Numbered from the stretch's first letter, positions 36,206 through 46,362 are shown. The stretch: DNA of 64,000 nt from Hirschia baltica ATCC 49814 (GCF_000023785.1 NC_012982.1:1426001-1490000), one strand, 5' to 3'. A program made the numbers and translations. Notes: generated by a model not told the origin, from the sequence alone.

Positions 36206-37023
36206 CCGATATTCAAACGAAAACTAGCAATTCAGGTCCAGAAGGGCATGAAGATGTGGAGGCGAGTAGAGCGCCTTTAATGGATCATCTTAAAGAGCTG
36301 CGTACCCGTTTGGTACGTGTTCTTATAGCAGTGGGTGTTTGTTCACTGATCGCATTTATTTTTGCACAGCACATGTTTGATTTCCTCATGTTGCCGTTTG
36401 ACAAAGCAAAAGCCGAGTTTGGTGCCGCAAATGCCATTGACGGTGTTATCTTTACTGATGCTTTTGAGATTTTGTTCATCAAATTGCGATTGGCAATTCT
36501 TGCAGGGCTTGCTGTGGCGTTTCCATTTGTTGCTTGGCAAATTTACAGCTTTGTTGCTCCCGGATTATACAAATCCGAACGCCAAGCCATGTTGCCTTAC
36601 ATCACGATCACACCATTCCTATTCGTTGCAGGTGCAGCGCTTGTGTATTTCATGATCCTGCCATTTGTGATGCATTTTGCGTTTAATCAGGAATTTGAAG
36701 GCGTCACATTCTTGCCCAAAGCAAAACCCTATGTGGATTTGTCTATATCTTTGATCACAGCTTTTGGTTTGGCATTCCAAACACCGGTCATCATGTCATT
36801 GCTCGCACGTGCTGGTGTGGTGCAAGTGTCGACTTTGCGTGCAAGCCGTAAATACGCGATCTTTGGTATATTCCTCATCGCAATGTTCATGACACCGCCA
36901 GACCCATTCTCACAAATCGCATTGGCATTGCCTGTCTATCTCTTGTTTGAGCTGGGCATTATCGCAGCTGCTTTTGTCGAGAAGAAAAAAGACGAAGCTG
37001 AAGAAGAGCGCCTCAATATTTAG
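36202..37023 (+). CDS. tatC: Twin-arginine translocase subunit TatC
   Basis: A 273-residue TatC with six membrane helices. N-terminal signature MDHLKELRTRLVRVLIA, and the family segments FVAPGLYKSERQAMLPYI and AIFGIFLIAMFMTPPDPFSQ. It recognises twin-arginine signal peptides. Final gene of tatABC, which converges with the DoxX-like gene. Confidence 0.97.
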   Translation: MTDIQTKTSNSGPEGHEDVEASRAPLMDHLKELRTRLVRVLIAVGVCSLIAFIFAQHMFDFLMLPFDKAKAEFGAANAIDGVIFTDAFEILFIKLRLAILAGLAVAFPFVAWQIYSFVAPGLYKSERQAMLPYITITPFLFVAGAALVYFMILPFVMHFAFNQEFEGVTFLPKAKPYVDLSISLITAFGLAFQTPVIMSLLARAGVVQVSTLRASRKYAIFGIFLIAMFMTPPDPFSQIALALPVYLLFELGIIAAAFVEKKKDEAEEERLNI

Positions 37024-37058
37024 TGTGATTGACGCTCTTGTTCAGCAGGCTAGCTTGA

Positions 37059-37535
37059 TCATTTGCTCAACACTGAACCAACGACCCCGCAGCCCAATTT
37101 CAGCAATTCCTTGCGGCGCATAAATGCAATCGCGATGGATCCCAACCACACACCAATAGCTGCAAAAAACAATCCGCCACCATCATTGTTTGGATCAATA
37201 CCTAAAGGCGTGAACAGATGGAAACTGATCGCACCGGTCATCACCGCCACACCAATCAGCGCGCCCAAACCATGCATTGTTTTATAGCCAAGAAATAATC
37301 CTGCCAGAATCAATACGGATGCAACAAGTTCCGCGCTACCAATGACATATTGGCTAAACAGCCCCGTTTGCGAAAATATCCCGCCCCCACCAAATGTGTC
37401 AGCCCATGCATCCAGCTTACCAAAAATCACCTGCGTTTCAGGCGCATTCGTAAATTTGAAACGTAGTGAATCCAGAAAAATTACAGCGATATAGATAGAT
37501 ATCACCCAATGTCCATATTTCCTGATATAGTTCAT
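37059..37535 (-). CDS. DoxX-like membrane protein
   Basis: About 158 residues from ATG 37535 (a longer frame starts at 37589). Four membrane helices, with the early family feature DSLRFKFTNAPETQVIFGKL after the first helix. DoxX-like proteins are inner-membrane proteins of unclear, possibly redox, function. It is a lone minus-strand gene inserted between tatC and serS, which are adjacent in some relatives. Confidence 0.75.
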   Translation of the reverse strand: MNYIRKYGHWVISIYIAVIFLDSLRFKFTNAPETQVIFGKLDAWADTFGGGGIFSQTGLFSQYVIGSAELVASVLILAGLFLGYKTMHGLGALIGVAVMTGAISFHLFTPLGIDPNNDGGGLFFAAIGVWLGSIAIAFMRRKELLKLGCGVVGSVLSK

Positions 37536-37748
37536 CTGCCAGCCCCTTGATTGCTCATTTATGGCTATAAGACCCCATCTATCGCTCACTCACAATTCAA
37601 TAGCGTGTGATTTGTATGTGAGCGTCTATTCCGATAAACAGATTGCTTCGCGAGTTTCGCCAATATGGCTGTTATTTCTTGCGAATAATGCTATTGCCTT
37701 CCCCATATAGAATATCCAGACGAGTTTACGCCTTTTAGGAGCCTTCCC

Positions 37749-39062
37749 ATGCACGATATCCGCGCCATTCGCGACAATCCAGATGCCTATATAAATGGCT
37801 GGAACCGCCGCAAGTCGGGATTGGGCGATGTGGTCTCAGATATACTGGCATTAGACGAGCAATTGCGTGCAGCCGTTCAGCAAATCCAAGATGCCGAGCA
37901 AATTCGCAACAAATCATCTAAACTAATCGGTAAAGCCAAAGCCACAGGCAATGAAGATGAAGCCCAGCGCCTAATGGCTGAAGTCGCAGATGCCAAAGCC
38001 ACAATGGAAAAAATCGGTGAAACCGAATCAGACGTGCGCGCCAAGCTAGATGCCATTCTGCTTGGCCTGCCAAATATCGTCTATGATGACGTGCCCGATG
38101 GCGAAGATGAAGACGACAATACTGAAGTGCGCGTCTGGGGCGAGCCAAATAAATTGGCTTTTACAGCGCAGGAACATGCCGATCTTGGTGAAAAGCTAAA
38201 AGACGAGAAGGGCTTTGCCCTGATGGATTTTGAAGCCGCCGCTAAAATCTCTGGTGCGCGCTTTGTGGCGCTGCGCGGCAAAATGGCTAAGCTTGAGCGC
38301 GCTTTAACGCAATTCATGCTTGATGTGCAGACAGATGAACATGGTTATCAAGAAGTGTCACCGCCATTTTTAGTACGTGATGACGCGCTTGTGGGTACAG
38401 GGCAATTGCCTAAGTTTGAAGAAGATTTGTTCAAAACGACAAATGACTTTTATACTATCCCAACAGCCGAAGTCCCAGTCACAAATCTCGTGCGCGAACA
38501 AATCTTAGCTGAAGATCAATTGCCAATCCGAATGACGGCGGCAACCCCATGTTTCCGCTCTGAAGCTGGTTCTGCTGGACGTGATACAAAAGGCATGATC
38601 CGGCTTCACCAATTCACGAAAGTGGAAATGGTATCCATCACCAAGCCAGAAGAATCTGACGCTGAATTAGAACGCATGACAGGCTGCGCAGAAGCGATTT
38701 TGCAAAAACTTGAATTGCCATACCGCGTGGTAAACCTATGTACAGGTGATATCGGCTTCGGTGCAAAGCGCACTTACGACATCGAAGTGTGGTTGCCGTC
38801 TCAAGATACTTACCGCGAGATTTCTTCTTGTTCGACATGTGGTGATTTCCAAGCGCGCCGTATGAATACACGCTTTAAGCCGGCACCAACTGAAGACAAC
38901 AAAAAACCAAAAACACAATTTGTGCACACATTAAACGGCTCTGGCCTTGCTGTTGGTCGCACACTCGTGGCGGTCCTTGAAAACTATCAGCAAGAAGATG
39001 GCTCTATCAAAGTGCCAGCAGCACTTGTGCCTTATATGGGCGGTGTAGAGGTGATTAAATAA
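37749..39062 (+). CDS. serS: Serine--tRNA ligase
   Basis: A 437-residue class II synthetase. N-terminal coiled-coil arm (about residues 25-105), then class II motif 2 [20 protein letters not shown] and motif 3 ([20 protein letters not shown]). It charges tRNA-Ser and tRNA-Sec. Its stop overlaps the surE start by one base, so it begins a serS-surE-pcm-peptidase run. Confidence 0.97.
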   Translation: MHDIRAIRDNPDAYINGWNRRKSGLGDVVSDILALDEQLRAAVQQIQDAEQIRNKSSKLIGKAKATGNEDEAQRLMAEVADAKATMEKIGETESDVRAKLDAILLGLPNIVYDDVPDGEDEDDNTEVRVWGEPNKLAFTAQEHADLGEKLKDEKGFALMDFEAAAKISGARFVALRGKMAKLERALTQFMLDVQTDEHGYQEVSPPFLVRDDALVGTGQLPKFEEDLFKTTNDFYTIPTAEVPVTNLVREQILAEDQLPIRMTAATPCFRSEAGSAGRDTKGMIRLHQFTKVEMVSITKPEESDAELERMTGCAEAILQKLELPYRVVNLCTGDIGFGAKRTYDIEVWLPSQDTYREISSCSTCGDFQARRMNTRFKPAPTEDNKKPKTQFVHTLNGSGLAVGRTLVAVLENYQQEDGSIKVPAALVPYMGGVEVIK

Positions 39063-39829
39063 TGCGTATTCTTGTTACAAATGACGATGGAATAGATGCA
39101 CCGGGTCTTGTAGTCATGGAAGAGATTGCAAGGTCTATCTCTGATGATGTGTGGATGGTCGCCCCGCTGGTTGAGCAATCAGGGCAGGGCCGTGCTATCA
39201 CTGTCTCTGAAGCTGTTCGCATTGATCAACGCGGAGAAAAGCGTTTCCGCATTGAAGGCACACCAACAGATTGTGTGGTTTTAGGCATAGAGCACATCCT
39301 AACTGATAAAAAACCAGATTTGATTCTATCAGGCGTCAATAACGGTCAAAATGTCGGTGAAGATACAACGCAATCTGGCACGATTGGTGCGGTTGTGCAG
39401 GGCATGCTCATGGGTGTTCCGGGCATTGCATTTTCCCAAACGAAGGGCTTTCGAAAAGGCAAATCTATGGCATGGGACACAGGGCGACATTTTGGCCCTA
39501 AAGTGGTCAAGCGCCTATTGGAAACTGGCTGGCCAAAATCCGTCGTGATGAATGTCAATTTTCCTGATTGTGAAATTGAAGATGTCAAAGGCACGGAAAT
39601 CACATCACAAGGCTTGCGTGATTTTTCGATTGTGAATTCAGAAAAACGAACAGACCCGCGTGGCCGTGATTATTACTGGCTCTCACATGGTGGTCCCAAA
39701 TCTGATCCTCCGGGTGGAACTGACCTGCGTTGCATCTATGAAGACAAGATCAGTATCTCTCCATTACATGTCGATTTAACGCATTATGCTTATCGTGATA
39801 CGCTAATTGAGTCTTTTGGCGAATTATAA
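39062..39829 (+). CDS. surE: 5'-nucleotidase SurE
   Basis: A 255-residue nucleoside monophosphate phosphatase. The metal site is at the start, [16 protein letters not shown], and SGVNNGQNVGED forms the second metal/active-site loop. It acts in stationary-phase survival. It is followed after 14 bp by pcm, the classic surE-pcm pairing. Confidence 0.96.
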   Translation: MRILVTNDDGIDAPGLVVMEEIARSISDDVWMVAPLVEQSGQGRAITVSEAVRIDQRGEKRFRIEGTPTDCVVLGIEHILTDKKPDLILSGVNNGQNVGEDTTQSGTIGAVVQGMLMGVPGIAFSQTKGFRKGKSMAWDTGRHFGPKVVKRLLETGWPKSVVMNVNFPDCEIEDVKGTEITSQGLRDFSIVNSEKRTDPRGRDYYWLSHGGPKSDPPGGTDLRCIYEDKISISPLHVDLTHYAYRDTLIESFGEL

Positions 39830-39843
39830 AAGGTCTTTGACCG

Positions 39844-40491
39844 TTGAGTGTAGTGGATCCATTTAGAGCTGCGCGGCTTGTTTTATTGCTGCGTCAAGCC
39901 GGTGTGCGGGACAATCGTGTGATGAGCGCGATTGAAAAAACGCCGCGCGCTGTTTTTGTGCCTCCCGAATATCGCGACATGGCTTATGACAATTTAAAAG
40001 TCCCAATTGCGTGCGGACAGGAACTTTCCCTCCCTGTTGTCGTCGGCCAAATGCTGCAAGCGCTGAATGTTCAGCCTGATCACGATGTTTTAGAAGTGGG
40101 AACCGGAGTTGGGTATCAAGCCGCGATTTTATCTTTGCTTGCAAAACGGGTTTACACCGTAGAGCGTTTTAGAACCCTGCATGAAAAAGCAGCCGAAACA
40201 CTGTTATCTTTGGAGCTAGACAATATTCGCTTATTCCATGGCGATGGCATGGAAGGGCTGCAAGAACGTGCGCCATTTGATCGTATCATACTTACGGGTG
40301 CAATTAGTCGCCCGCCTTACACTTTGGCGCAACAGTTGAAATCCGAGGGCATATTGGTTGCGCCGGTAGAAAAAGACGGCTCACAACAGATAAATGTTTA
40401 TAAAAGAGTCGGAAATCAAGTCGAAAAACTAACCACGTTAGGGGCTTCTAAGTTTTTACCCCTCATTATTGGCACTGCAAGAGAACTTTAA
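39844..40491 (+). CDS. pcm: Protein-L-isoaspartate O-methyltransferase
   Basis: A 215-residue SAM-dependent repair enzyme that methylates damaged isoaspartyl residues. SAM motif VLEVGTGVGYQAAILSLLA and the N-terminal PRAVFVPPEYRDMAYDN are the family marks. The start is TTG at 39844, 14 bp after surE. It precedes a LysM/M23 protein as in the E. coli surE-pcm-nlpD order. Confidence 0.93.
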   Translation: MSVVDPFRAARLVLLLRQAGVRDNRVMSAIEKTPRAVFVPPEYRDMAYDNLKVPIACGQELSLPVVVGQMLQALNVQPDHDVLEVGTGVGYQAAILSLLAKRVYTVERFRTLHEKAAETLLSLELDNIRLFHGDGMEGLQERAPFDRIILTGAISRPPYTLAQQLKSEGILVAPVEKDGSQQINVYKRVGNQVEKLTTLGASKFLPLIIGTAREL

Positions 40492-40533
40492 TGCGGTGAG
40501 GGACGAACATTTTGTCTGTTTGTCAGTTAATAA

Positions 40534-42396
40534 ATGAGTGAACAAAAACGGCTTTCTACCAGATCAGTCTTAACCATAAAGCTGGTTCTGGCATGTGTTC
40601 TAAGTATGTGTTGGTGCGCGCCGGCAATTGCACAGGCGCGGGAAACTGCACCCGTCGAATTTCGTTCAGCGGCTCGATATAGCGAATATAGAATTCCTGA
40701 AGGTGCAGATTATGCACCAGTGACACAAGGCTCCCCGCTTGGTCAGCCCGATACGCAATATTACGAAAAAGTTGCTCAGGCGCGTGAGCAAGCAGAGAGA
40801 CAACGATTGGCCGCTGAGCAAGTAGCTCAACAACAAGCTCGGGCCAATGCGATAAACAATTCTCAGCCAGAAATTTATTCCCAAGCCGGATCAGCCCAAC
40901 AAAAATATGTCACTCATCAAAGTACAGGTGTGTATCAACAGGGAATCGCACAGACTCGCTACCCACCCGTCACTTATGGCCAAGCGGGAACACAAATAGT
41001 CGACACAAACTCGTCATTAAACCAACAACAATTCGGCACCTCGGCAAATTACGCAAATTCTGGAATGCCGCAAACTATCCCCCATCTAGCCGTTGGTTCT
41101 CTTCCGGCAGCTGCTCCTATAGCAAATATTTATGCGACACCAATGGCTCCGCTTTCAGGAGGAGTTGCAGGTGGCGGAGCACTAATCGGCGCTGGTGTTG
41201 TTGATCATTCTTTCAAACAGCGTGAACTTTCTGGCGCAGGAGAAATGAGTTTCTCCAATGAAGATTTAATGGGAATGGATGAAGGTCGATATGATAATGC
41301 GGCGTCCATGCAATCATTATCGCATTCACAGCATCAACAAACTTTAGTAAGCAACACTTCTACGGCATCAGTTTATTCTCAGCCTTCAAATATATCAGCA
41401 TATACAAATGCTTCCGTATCTGAATTGCCGGTTGGAGATAAGGTGGAAGTGCTAGCAGGAGATACATTATACAGTCTTTCGACGCGTTATCGGGTGGCTT
41501 TGCGGGCATTGGTTGAAACAAATGACCTGCAACCGCCATTTCGTCTGGAAGTTGGAAGTTTCGTGCATTTGCCGCCTCCAAATATACATGTCGTGGAAAC
41601 AGGGGAGACTTTATACGCCATTTCACGACGTTATAATGTCGATACCCGCTCGCTCGCAAATATGAATGGATTGCCAAAGCCGTGGACCATTTATCCCGGC
41701 GATCAGATGATTTTACCAAGTTTAGCCAGAGATTCTTTTGCATCAGAATCAACAGCCATCGCATCAGCTAAAGCCCGCGATAAAATCTTGCGTGAATCAA
41801 AGGGAATTGCAGCTCCAATTGTAGGACAAACTGCAACAGCGTCTTCTCCTACCGCTGTTCAATTGGGGGGAGACCAACAAGCAGGTCCCGGCCTTGCTGT
41901 CGATTCGGCTAAATTAGCTGTGAAAAATGAAGCACTGGGCCGTTTTGACGAGTCGGCTCCAGTTTCTGCAATAAAAACAAGTGAAAAAATTGATTTACCC
42001 GGAGATGCAAAAGGTTTTGTATGGCCGGTGAATGGGAATATCATAAAAACTTACGGGCAAATGCCAAATGGTAAAATAAATGACGGCGTCAATATCGCCG
42101 CCCGTGCCGGATCAACAATAAAAGCGGCCTCTGATGGATATGTCGTCTATGCCGGCAGCGAATTACCAGGTTTCGGCCTCCTAATCCTCATAAACCACGG
42201 TAACGGCTGGGTCAGCGCCTACGCTCACGCTGAAGAATTGCTGGTGGAAGAAAATCAACCGATTCGACAAGGGCAGGCGATTGCAAAGGTTGGAGAAACT
42301 GGATCAGTTGATCGTCCCCAATTGCATTTTCAGTTGCGTCGAGGGAAGTCTCCGATAGATCCTGCGTCACATTTATTACCCAAACGGTCAATTTAA
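40534..42396 (+). CDS. LysM and M23 (LytM) domain protein, NlpD/DipM-like
   Basis: A 620-residue exported protein. Signal peptide about residues 1-33 (cleavage near AIAQA), a Gln/Ala-rich low-complexity region (~75-300), two LysM domains (~302-350 and ~353-398), then a LytM/M23 domain (~494-615). The peptidase site is degenerate: the usual H-x-G-x-D reads NDGVN and the H-x-H reads QLHF. That pattern fits non-catalytic amidase activators (E. coli NlpD/EnvC, Caulobacter DipM). It likely binds peptidoglycan in the periplasm and helps cell separation. Gene order after surE-pcm matches nlpD. Confidence 0.92.
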   Translation: MSEQKRLSTRSVLTIKLVLACVLSMCWCAPAIAQARETAPVEFRSAARYSEYRIPEGADYAPVTQGSPLGQPDTQYYEKVAQAREQAERQRLAAEQVAQQQARANAINNSQPEIYSQAGSAQQKYVTHQSTGVYQQGIAQTRYPPVTYGQAGTQIVDTNSSLNQQQFGTSANYANSGMPQTIPHLAVGSLPAAAPIANIYATPMAPLSGGVAGGGALIGAGVVDHSFKQRELSGAGEMSFSNEDLMGMDEGRYDNAASMQSLSHSQHQQTLVSNTSTASVYSQPSNISAYTNASVSELPVGDKVEVLAGDTLYSLSTRYRVALRALVETNDLQPPFRLEVGSFVHLPPPNIHVVETGETLYAISRRYNVDTRSLANMNGLPKPWTIYPGDQMILPSLARDSFASESTAIASAKARDKILRESKGIAAPIVGQTATASSPTAVQLGGDQQAGPGLAVDSAKLAVKNEALGRFDESAPVSAIKTSEKIDLPGDAKGFVWPVNGNIIKTYGQMPNGKINDGVNIAARAGSTIKAASDGYVVYAGSELPGFGLLILINHGNGWVSAYAHAEELLVEENQPIRQGQAIAKVGETGSVDRPQLHFQLRRGKSPIDPASHLLPKRSI

Positions 42397-42556
42397 CGCA
42401 TCAACATGATAAACCAATGCGTATCAGCACATTGCATTGTTGTGACCTGACGATATAGTCCGCGGCTTGAATGCGTCTATCCACACTGGTGTCAGTTGGG
42501 TTGGCGCACGTTCGTTTCCAAACGGAAATGGCTAAGGAATAATTTAAGAGGCGTTT

Positions 42557-42910
42557 ATGTCTATCGCACCGCTAATTTTTCAGGTGACCAGCGCTGATGG
42601 CGCAGCCGGTCAACCTTCTCCATTGCTTCAAATGCTACCATTCGCTGGTATTCTTGTGATTTTGTATTTCACAATGATTCGTCCTCAGCAAAAGCGCCAA
42701 AAAGAACATCAGGCGATGGTGAATGCTGTCGTAAAGGGCGATACAATTGTCACGACTGGCGGACTTATTGGTAAAATCACACGTGTCGAAGATACTGAAG
42801 TTGTGATTGATGCGGGCGAGGGTGTAAAACTTCGCGTGCTTCGCGCTATGATTGTTGAGGTCCGTGGTAAAAACACACCTCAGCCAGCTAACGATACTTC
42901 TAAAAGCTAG
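42557..42910 (+). CDS. yajC: Preprotein translocase subunit YajC
   Basis: A 117-residue inner-membrane protein. One helix (LLQMLPFAGILVILYFTMIR) is followed by the family motif RPQQKRQKEH and a small beta domain (DTIVTTGGLIGKI). It associates with SecDF in Sec export. AGAGG precedes the ATG. It starts yajC-secD-secF. Confidence 0.95.
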   Translation: MSIAPLIFQVTSADGAAGQPSPLLQMLPFAGILVILYFTMIRPQQKRQKEHQAMVNAVVKGDTIVTTGGLIGKITRVEDTEVVIDAGEGVKLRVLRAMIVEVRGKNTPQPANDTSKS

Positions 42911-42922
42911 AGTCGCTAAATT

Positions 42923-44515
42923 ATGTTGCAATTTGCTCTTTGGAAACGCCTTCTTGTGATTGGCGTTGTTTTGCTAGGAGCTTGGTTGTGCCTGCCGAAT
43001 CTGCTGAATGCAGGTCAACGCGCTGGGCTTCCAGGATTTATGCCATCTGAAACTGTAAAATTAGGTTTGGACCTTAAAGGCGGTTCCTATCTACTGCTGG
43101 AGGTGGATCCAGAGGAATTGCAACAAAATAGGTTGCTGGAACTTTCTCGGGATATTCAGCGAACGCTTATTAAAAAGCCCAATAATGTGAAATTCCGTGG
43201 CCGAGAAGTTGTTGATGGTGGTGTTCGGTTTCGTGTAATGGAACCAACCCAAATTGATGAAGCAAAAAGGCGGGTGCGTGAGTTATCTTCTCCTGTTGGC
43301 GGAATCGGCGGACAGCAAAGTTTAAATATCTCTGAGCAAAACGGCGTGATGAATGTTACGTTTTCATCGGCTCGTTTGGAAGAGCTTGAAGTTGAAGCCC
43401 TGAACGATTCTATTGAAGTCGTTCGTAGACGTGTTGATGGCTCAGGGACAACCGACCCCAATATTCAAAGACAGGGATCAAACCGAATTGTACTTGAAGT
43501 TCCAGGGTTGGACGATCCGACTGAATTGATAGAGCTGATTCAACGTGCGGGTGTTATGACCGTTAATCTTGTTGATGAAACTGCTGATGCATCCCAGTAT
43601 CGGTTAGATGAGCCACGTTTGGGGAAGGTAAAGCGCCAAGATGCTTATTCTGCGCGCGAATATGTCGTTCACGAAGACCCCATTCTGACGGGTGCTGATT
43701 TTGCAACTGCGTCACAAGGTTTTGATGAAAACAACCGTCCACAAATTAACTTTACTCTAAAAGGGCGCGGACCAAAGGTTTTTGGAGATTTTACCTCTGA
43801 GCACATCAATGATAGTTTTGCTATTGTGCTTGATGGGCAAGTGATTTCTGCAGCAAGTGTACGTTCCCCTATTTTGAGTGGATCTGGTCGAATTACAGGT
43901 TCGTTTGAAATTCAGGAAGCGAACGCAATTGCTATCGTGCTTAGGGCGGGTGAGTTACCAGCTAAGCTCCAAGTCGTCGAGCAGCGAGTGGTAGGCGCGG
44001 GGTTGGGTGAAGACTCTATTCGCGCAGGGACGACAGCATCCGCTATTGGTCTGGCGCTCGTCGCAATCTTTATGATTCTTGCCTATGGTTTGTGGGGTGT
44101 GTTTGCGGTTATATCTCTTGCAGCAAATATTATGCTCATCATTGGGTCTTTGTCAGGATTGGGTGCAACCCTAACATTGCCTGGTATTGCTGGTATTATC
44201 CTAACGATCGGTATGGCCGTTGATGCAAACGTTCTTGTATTTGAACGCATCCGTGAAGAACATAAAAATGGTCGTTCTCCCATTACATCCATAGAAATAG
44301 GATATAAGCAGGCAAGTTCAACAATATTGGATGCCAACTTAACGACCCTAATTGCGGCGGCCGTTTTATTCTGGCTTGGGTCAGGTCCTGTAAAAGGGTT
44401 TGCGGTGACTTTGGGAATAGGTGTTTTTACCTCTGTATTCACTGCGTTCGTTTTGACACGTATGTTTATGGCTGATTGGGTGCGAACTGTTCGTCCCAAA
44501 AAGCTACCAGTATAG
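42923..44515 (+). CDS. secD: Protein translocase subunit SecD
   Basis: A 530-residue SecD with six membrane helices and a large periplasmic P1 domain. The family segment KLGLDLKGGSYLLLEV is near the start. The C-terminal half carries AGELPAKLQVVEQRVVGAGL and the transmembrane IILTIGMAVDANVLVFERI with the conserved Asp used in proton-driven export. It lies 12 bp after yajC and 11 bp before secF. Confidence 0.97.
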   Translation: MLQFALWKRLLVIGVVLLGAWLCLPNLLNAGQRAGLPGFMPSETVKLGLDLKGGSYLLLEVDPEELQQNRLLELSRDIQRTLIKKPNNVKFRGREVVDGGVRFRVMEPTQIDEAKRRVRELSSPVGGIGGQQSLNISEQNGVMNVTFSSARLEELEVEALNDSIEVVRRRVDGSGTTDPNIQRQGSNRIVLEVPGLDDPTELIELIQRAGVMTVNLVDETADASQYRLDEPRLGKVKRQDAYSAREYVVHEDPILTGADFATASQGFDENNRPQINFTLKGRGPKVFGDFTSEHINDSFAIVLDGQVISAASVRSPILSGSGRITGSFEIQEANAIAIVLRAGELPAKLQVVEQRVVGAGLGEDSIRAGTTASAIGLALVAIFMILAYGLWGVFAVISLAANIMLIIGSLSGLGATLTLPGIAGIILTIGMAVDANVLVFERIREEHKNGRSPITSIEIGYKQASSTILDANLTTLIAAAVLFWLGSGPVKGFAVTLGIGVFTSVFTAFVLTRMFMADWVRTVRPKKLPV

Positions 44516-44526
44516 GAAGAGAGATT

Positions 44527-45510
44527 ATGTTATTGAAATACCTTCCTACTGAGCCAAAAATTGGTTTTATGAAACTTAGGTTTGGTGCTTTTGCTTTGTC
44601 GTTAGTTCTTATTATTGCATCTATTGCAATGGTCGCAACACGAGGGCTTAACTTTGGTATCGATTTCGTTGGTGGTGTTGTGATTGAGATCGAGACATCA
44701 ACAAAAGTCGACATTGGCGAAATCAGAGATGCTCTGTCTGAACTTGATTTGGATGGGGTCGAGGTTACTGAGATTAAAGATAATCTAGTAGCGGAAGAGA
44801 CAGGCACGACGATCGCATTGATCAAAACCAAAGCTCCAGATGCTGAAGGCGAGGCTGTAGAGGCTGCTGTACAAGCAACAGCAAGCGGAATACTTTCTGC
44901 ACTGAAAGACAAATTCGGTGACATTGAAGAGCGTCGTAAAGAGGCTGTAGGTCCGAAAGTATCGGGTGAACTTTTGCAGGACGGTATCATGGCGCTAGTT
45001 GTTGCGCTTGGATTGATGCTTCTTTACATCTGGTTCAGGTTCCAATGGCAATTCTCTATTGGAGCGGTACTTGCGCTTATACATGATGTAATTCTGACAA
45101 TTGGTATGTTTGCGGTGACGCAATTTGAGTTCAATCTATCTACAATTGCGGCACTGCTAACAATTGTGGGGTATTCTATGAATGATACCGTAGTTGTGTA
45201 TGACCGTGTGCGTGAGGAAATGCGCAGGTATAAAAAAATGTCTGATACTGATGTAATTGATATGTCTATAAATCGGACGCTATCTCGTACATTGCTAACA
45301 TCAGGAACAACTTTGCTTGCTCTATTCTCCATTTTCCTACTGGGTGGTGAGGTTTTGCGGGGCTTCTCTTTTGCCATGATTTGGGGTGTGTTTATTGGGA
45401 CTTATTCGTCCATCTTTATCGCATCGGCAATATTGCTTCACACAGGCCTTCGTCGTGGAAGTATAGGTGGTGGTGAAAATGAAAACGCACCTCATGGCGC
45501 ACAAGTATAG
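44527..45510 (+). CDS. secF: Protein translocase subunit SecF
   Basis: About 327 residues from ATG 44527, which has AGGAAGAGAG upstream; the longer frame at 44476 overlaps secD and is rejected. Family marks: GLNFGIDFVGGVVIEI, VGPKVSGELLQDG, and IVGYSMNDTVVVYDRVREEM with the conserved Asp. It is the partner of SecD in the proton-driven late stage of Sec export. A terminator follows 40 bases later. Confidence 0.97.
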   Translation: MLLKYLPTEPKIGFMKLRFGAFALSLVLIIASIAMVATRGLNFGIDFVGGVVIEIETSTKVDIGEIRDALSELDLDGVEVTEIKDNLVAEETGTTIALIKTKAPDAEGEAVEAAVQATASGILSALKDKFGDIEERRKEAVGPKVSGELLQDGIMALVVALGLMLLYIWFRFQWQFSIGAVLALIHDVILTIGMFAVTQFEFNLSTIAALLTIVGYSMNDTVVVYDRVREEMRRYKKMSDTDVIDMSINRTLSRTLLTSGTTLLALFSIFLLGGEVLRGFSFAMIWGVFIGTYSSIFIASAILLHTGLRRGSIGGGENENAPHGAQV

Positions 45511-45549
45511 CGGTATAAATCAGCGGTTTGTACTATAAAAAATATTATG

Positions 45550-45583
45550 AAGGGCATCTATTGTTGAATGGATGCCCTTTTTA
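45550..45583 (+). terminator. Terminator of yajC-secDF
   Basis: Arms AAGGGCATC (45550-45558) and GATGCCCTT (45571-45579), 9 bp perfect, followed by TTTTTATT. Confidence 0.85.
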
Positions 45584-45953
45584 TTGAATTCATTTGTTAA
45601 CATGAATTTGAATATTCTCAGCTTTTGAAGCTATGGAGCCAGAATTTAACGTCCTATACGTGCTTTTTAGGCACATTACATTTTAGGGTTGATGTGTGTT
45701 TTAAATTTCTTGCGAAATTTATTTGCTGGATAAAATTGTTTTATATCAATTGTTTACATTGTTTCGACTAGTAAAAACGATCTAAAAATTCGTTTGGATG
45801 AGTACATATTTGTAATTTTGGTAGTTAAATTAACCTAACATTTGCAACTCAGAGGTCAATATTTGCCCGTGTAAGCGTATGTCTGGCTGATTCATTATAT
45901 GTTTCAGTCATTCAAAAAAAACGTATCACTATATCTGTTTTAAGGGTGAAACC
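45584..45953. other. AT-rich intergenic region upstream of the TonB-domain gene
   Basis: About 370 bp with no visible gene. AT content is high. It must carry the promoter of the TonB-domain gene; a half-site-like run TTAAATTAACC (45828-45838) resembles CtrA motifs loosely but does not match TTAA-N7-TTAA. Nothing firm can be placed. Confidence 0.5.
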
Positions 45954-46277
45954 ATGAAGTTGAAATTTGCATTGTCAGCAGCTGCTCTATCAGTTGCATC
46001 TGTATTTGGTGGTGCTGCTCCAGCACTTGCTGAAGCTAAAGTAGTAAAACAAGTTGCTCCTGAATATCCACGTGGAGCTGAACGCCGTGAATTGGAAGGC
46101 TCTGTTTCATTGTCTTTCGATGTAAATGACGCTGGAAAAGTTGAAAATGTAGCTGTTACTGACGCTAGTATTCCTGGTGTATTTGATGCAGCAGCAATTA
46201 AAGCGCTGAGCCAATGGAAATTTGAATCAGGTTCTCCAGATGCTGGCATTAACGTAACGATTAACTTTCAGCTTTAA
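45954..46277 (+). CDS. Periplasmic solitary TonB C-terminal domain protein
   Basis: A 107-residue protein: a Sec signal peptide (residues ~1-26, ending APALAEA) followed only by a TonB C-terminal domain (VAPEYPRGAERRELEGSVSL and the end KALSQWKFESGSPDAG). There is no N-terminal membrane anchor or Pro-rich spacer, so it cannot be a normal TonB energy transducer bound to ExbBD. It may bind TonB boxes, or have another periplasmic role. The ribosome site is AAGGGTG. It precedes a chemoreceptor by about 85 bp with a hairpin between. Confidence 0.82.
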   Translation: MKLKFALSAAALSVASVFGGAAPALAEAKVVKQVAPEYPRGAERRELEGSVSLSFDVNDAGKVENVAVTDASIPGVFDAAAIKALSQWKFESGSPDAGINVTINFQL

Positions 46278-46286
46278 AATATAATA

Positions 46287-46322
46287 ATCAAACGGACTGC
46301 GCTTTAGTGGTCCGTTTGATTA
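46287..46322 (+). terminator. Strong hairpin after the TonB-domain gene
   Basis: AATCAAACGGAC (46287-46298) and GTCCGTTTGATT (46311-46322) pair over 12 bp. The following bases are A-rich rather than T-rich, so it may act as a partial terminator or an mRNA end-protecting hairpin. Confidence 0.6.
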
Positions 46323-46362
46323 AAAATCAAAAATTTAGAAGCTCTGGGGGCTGAAAAAGATA

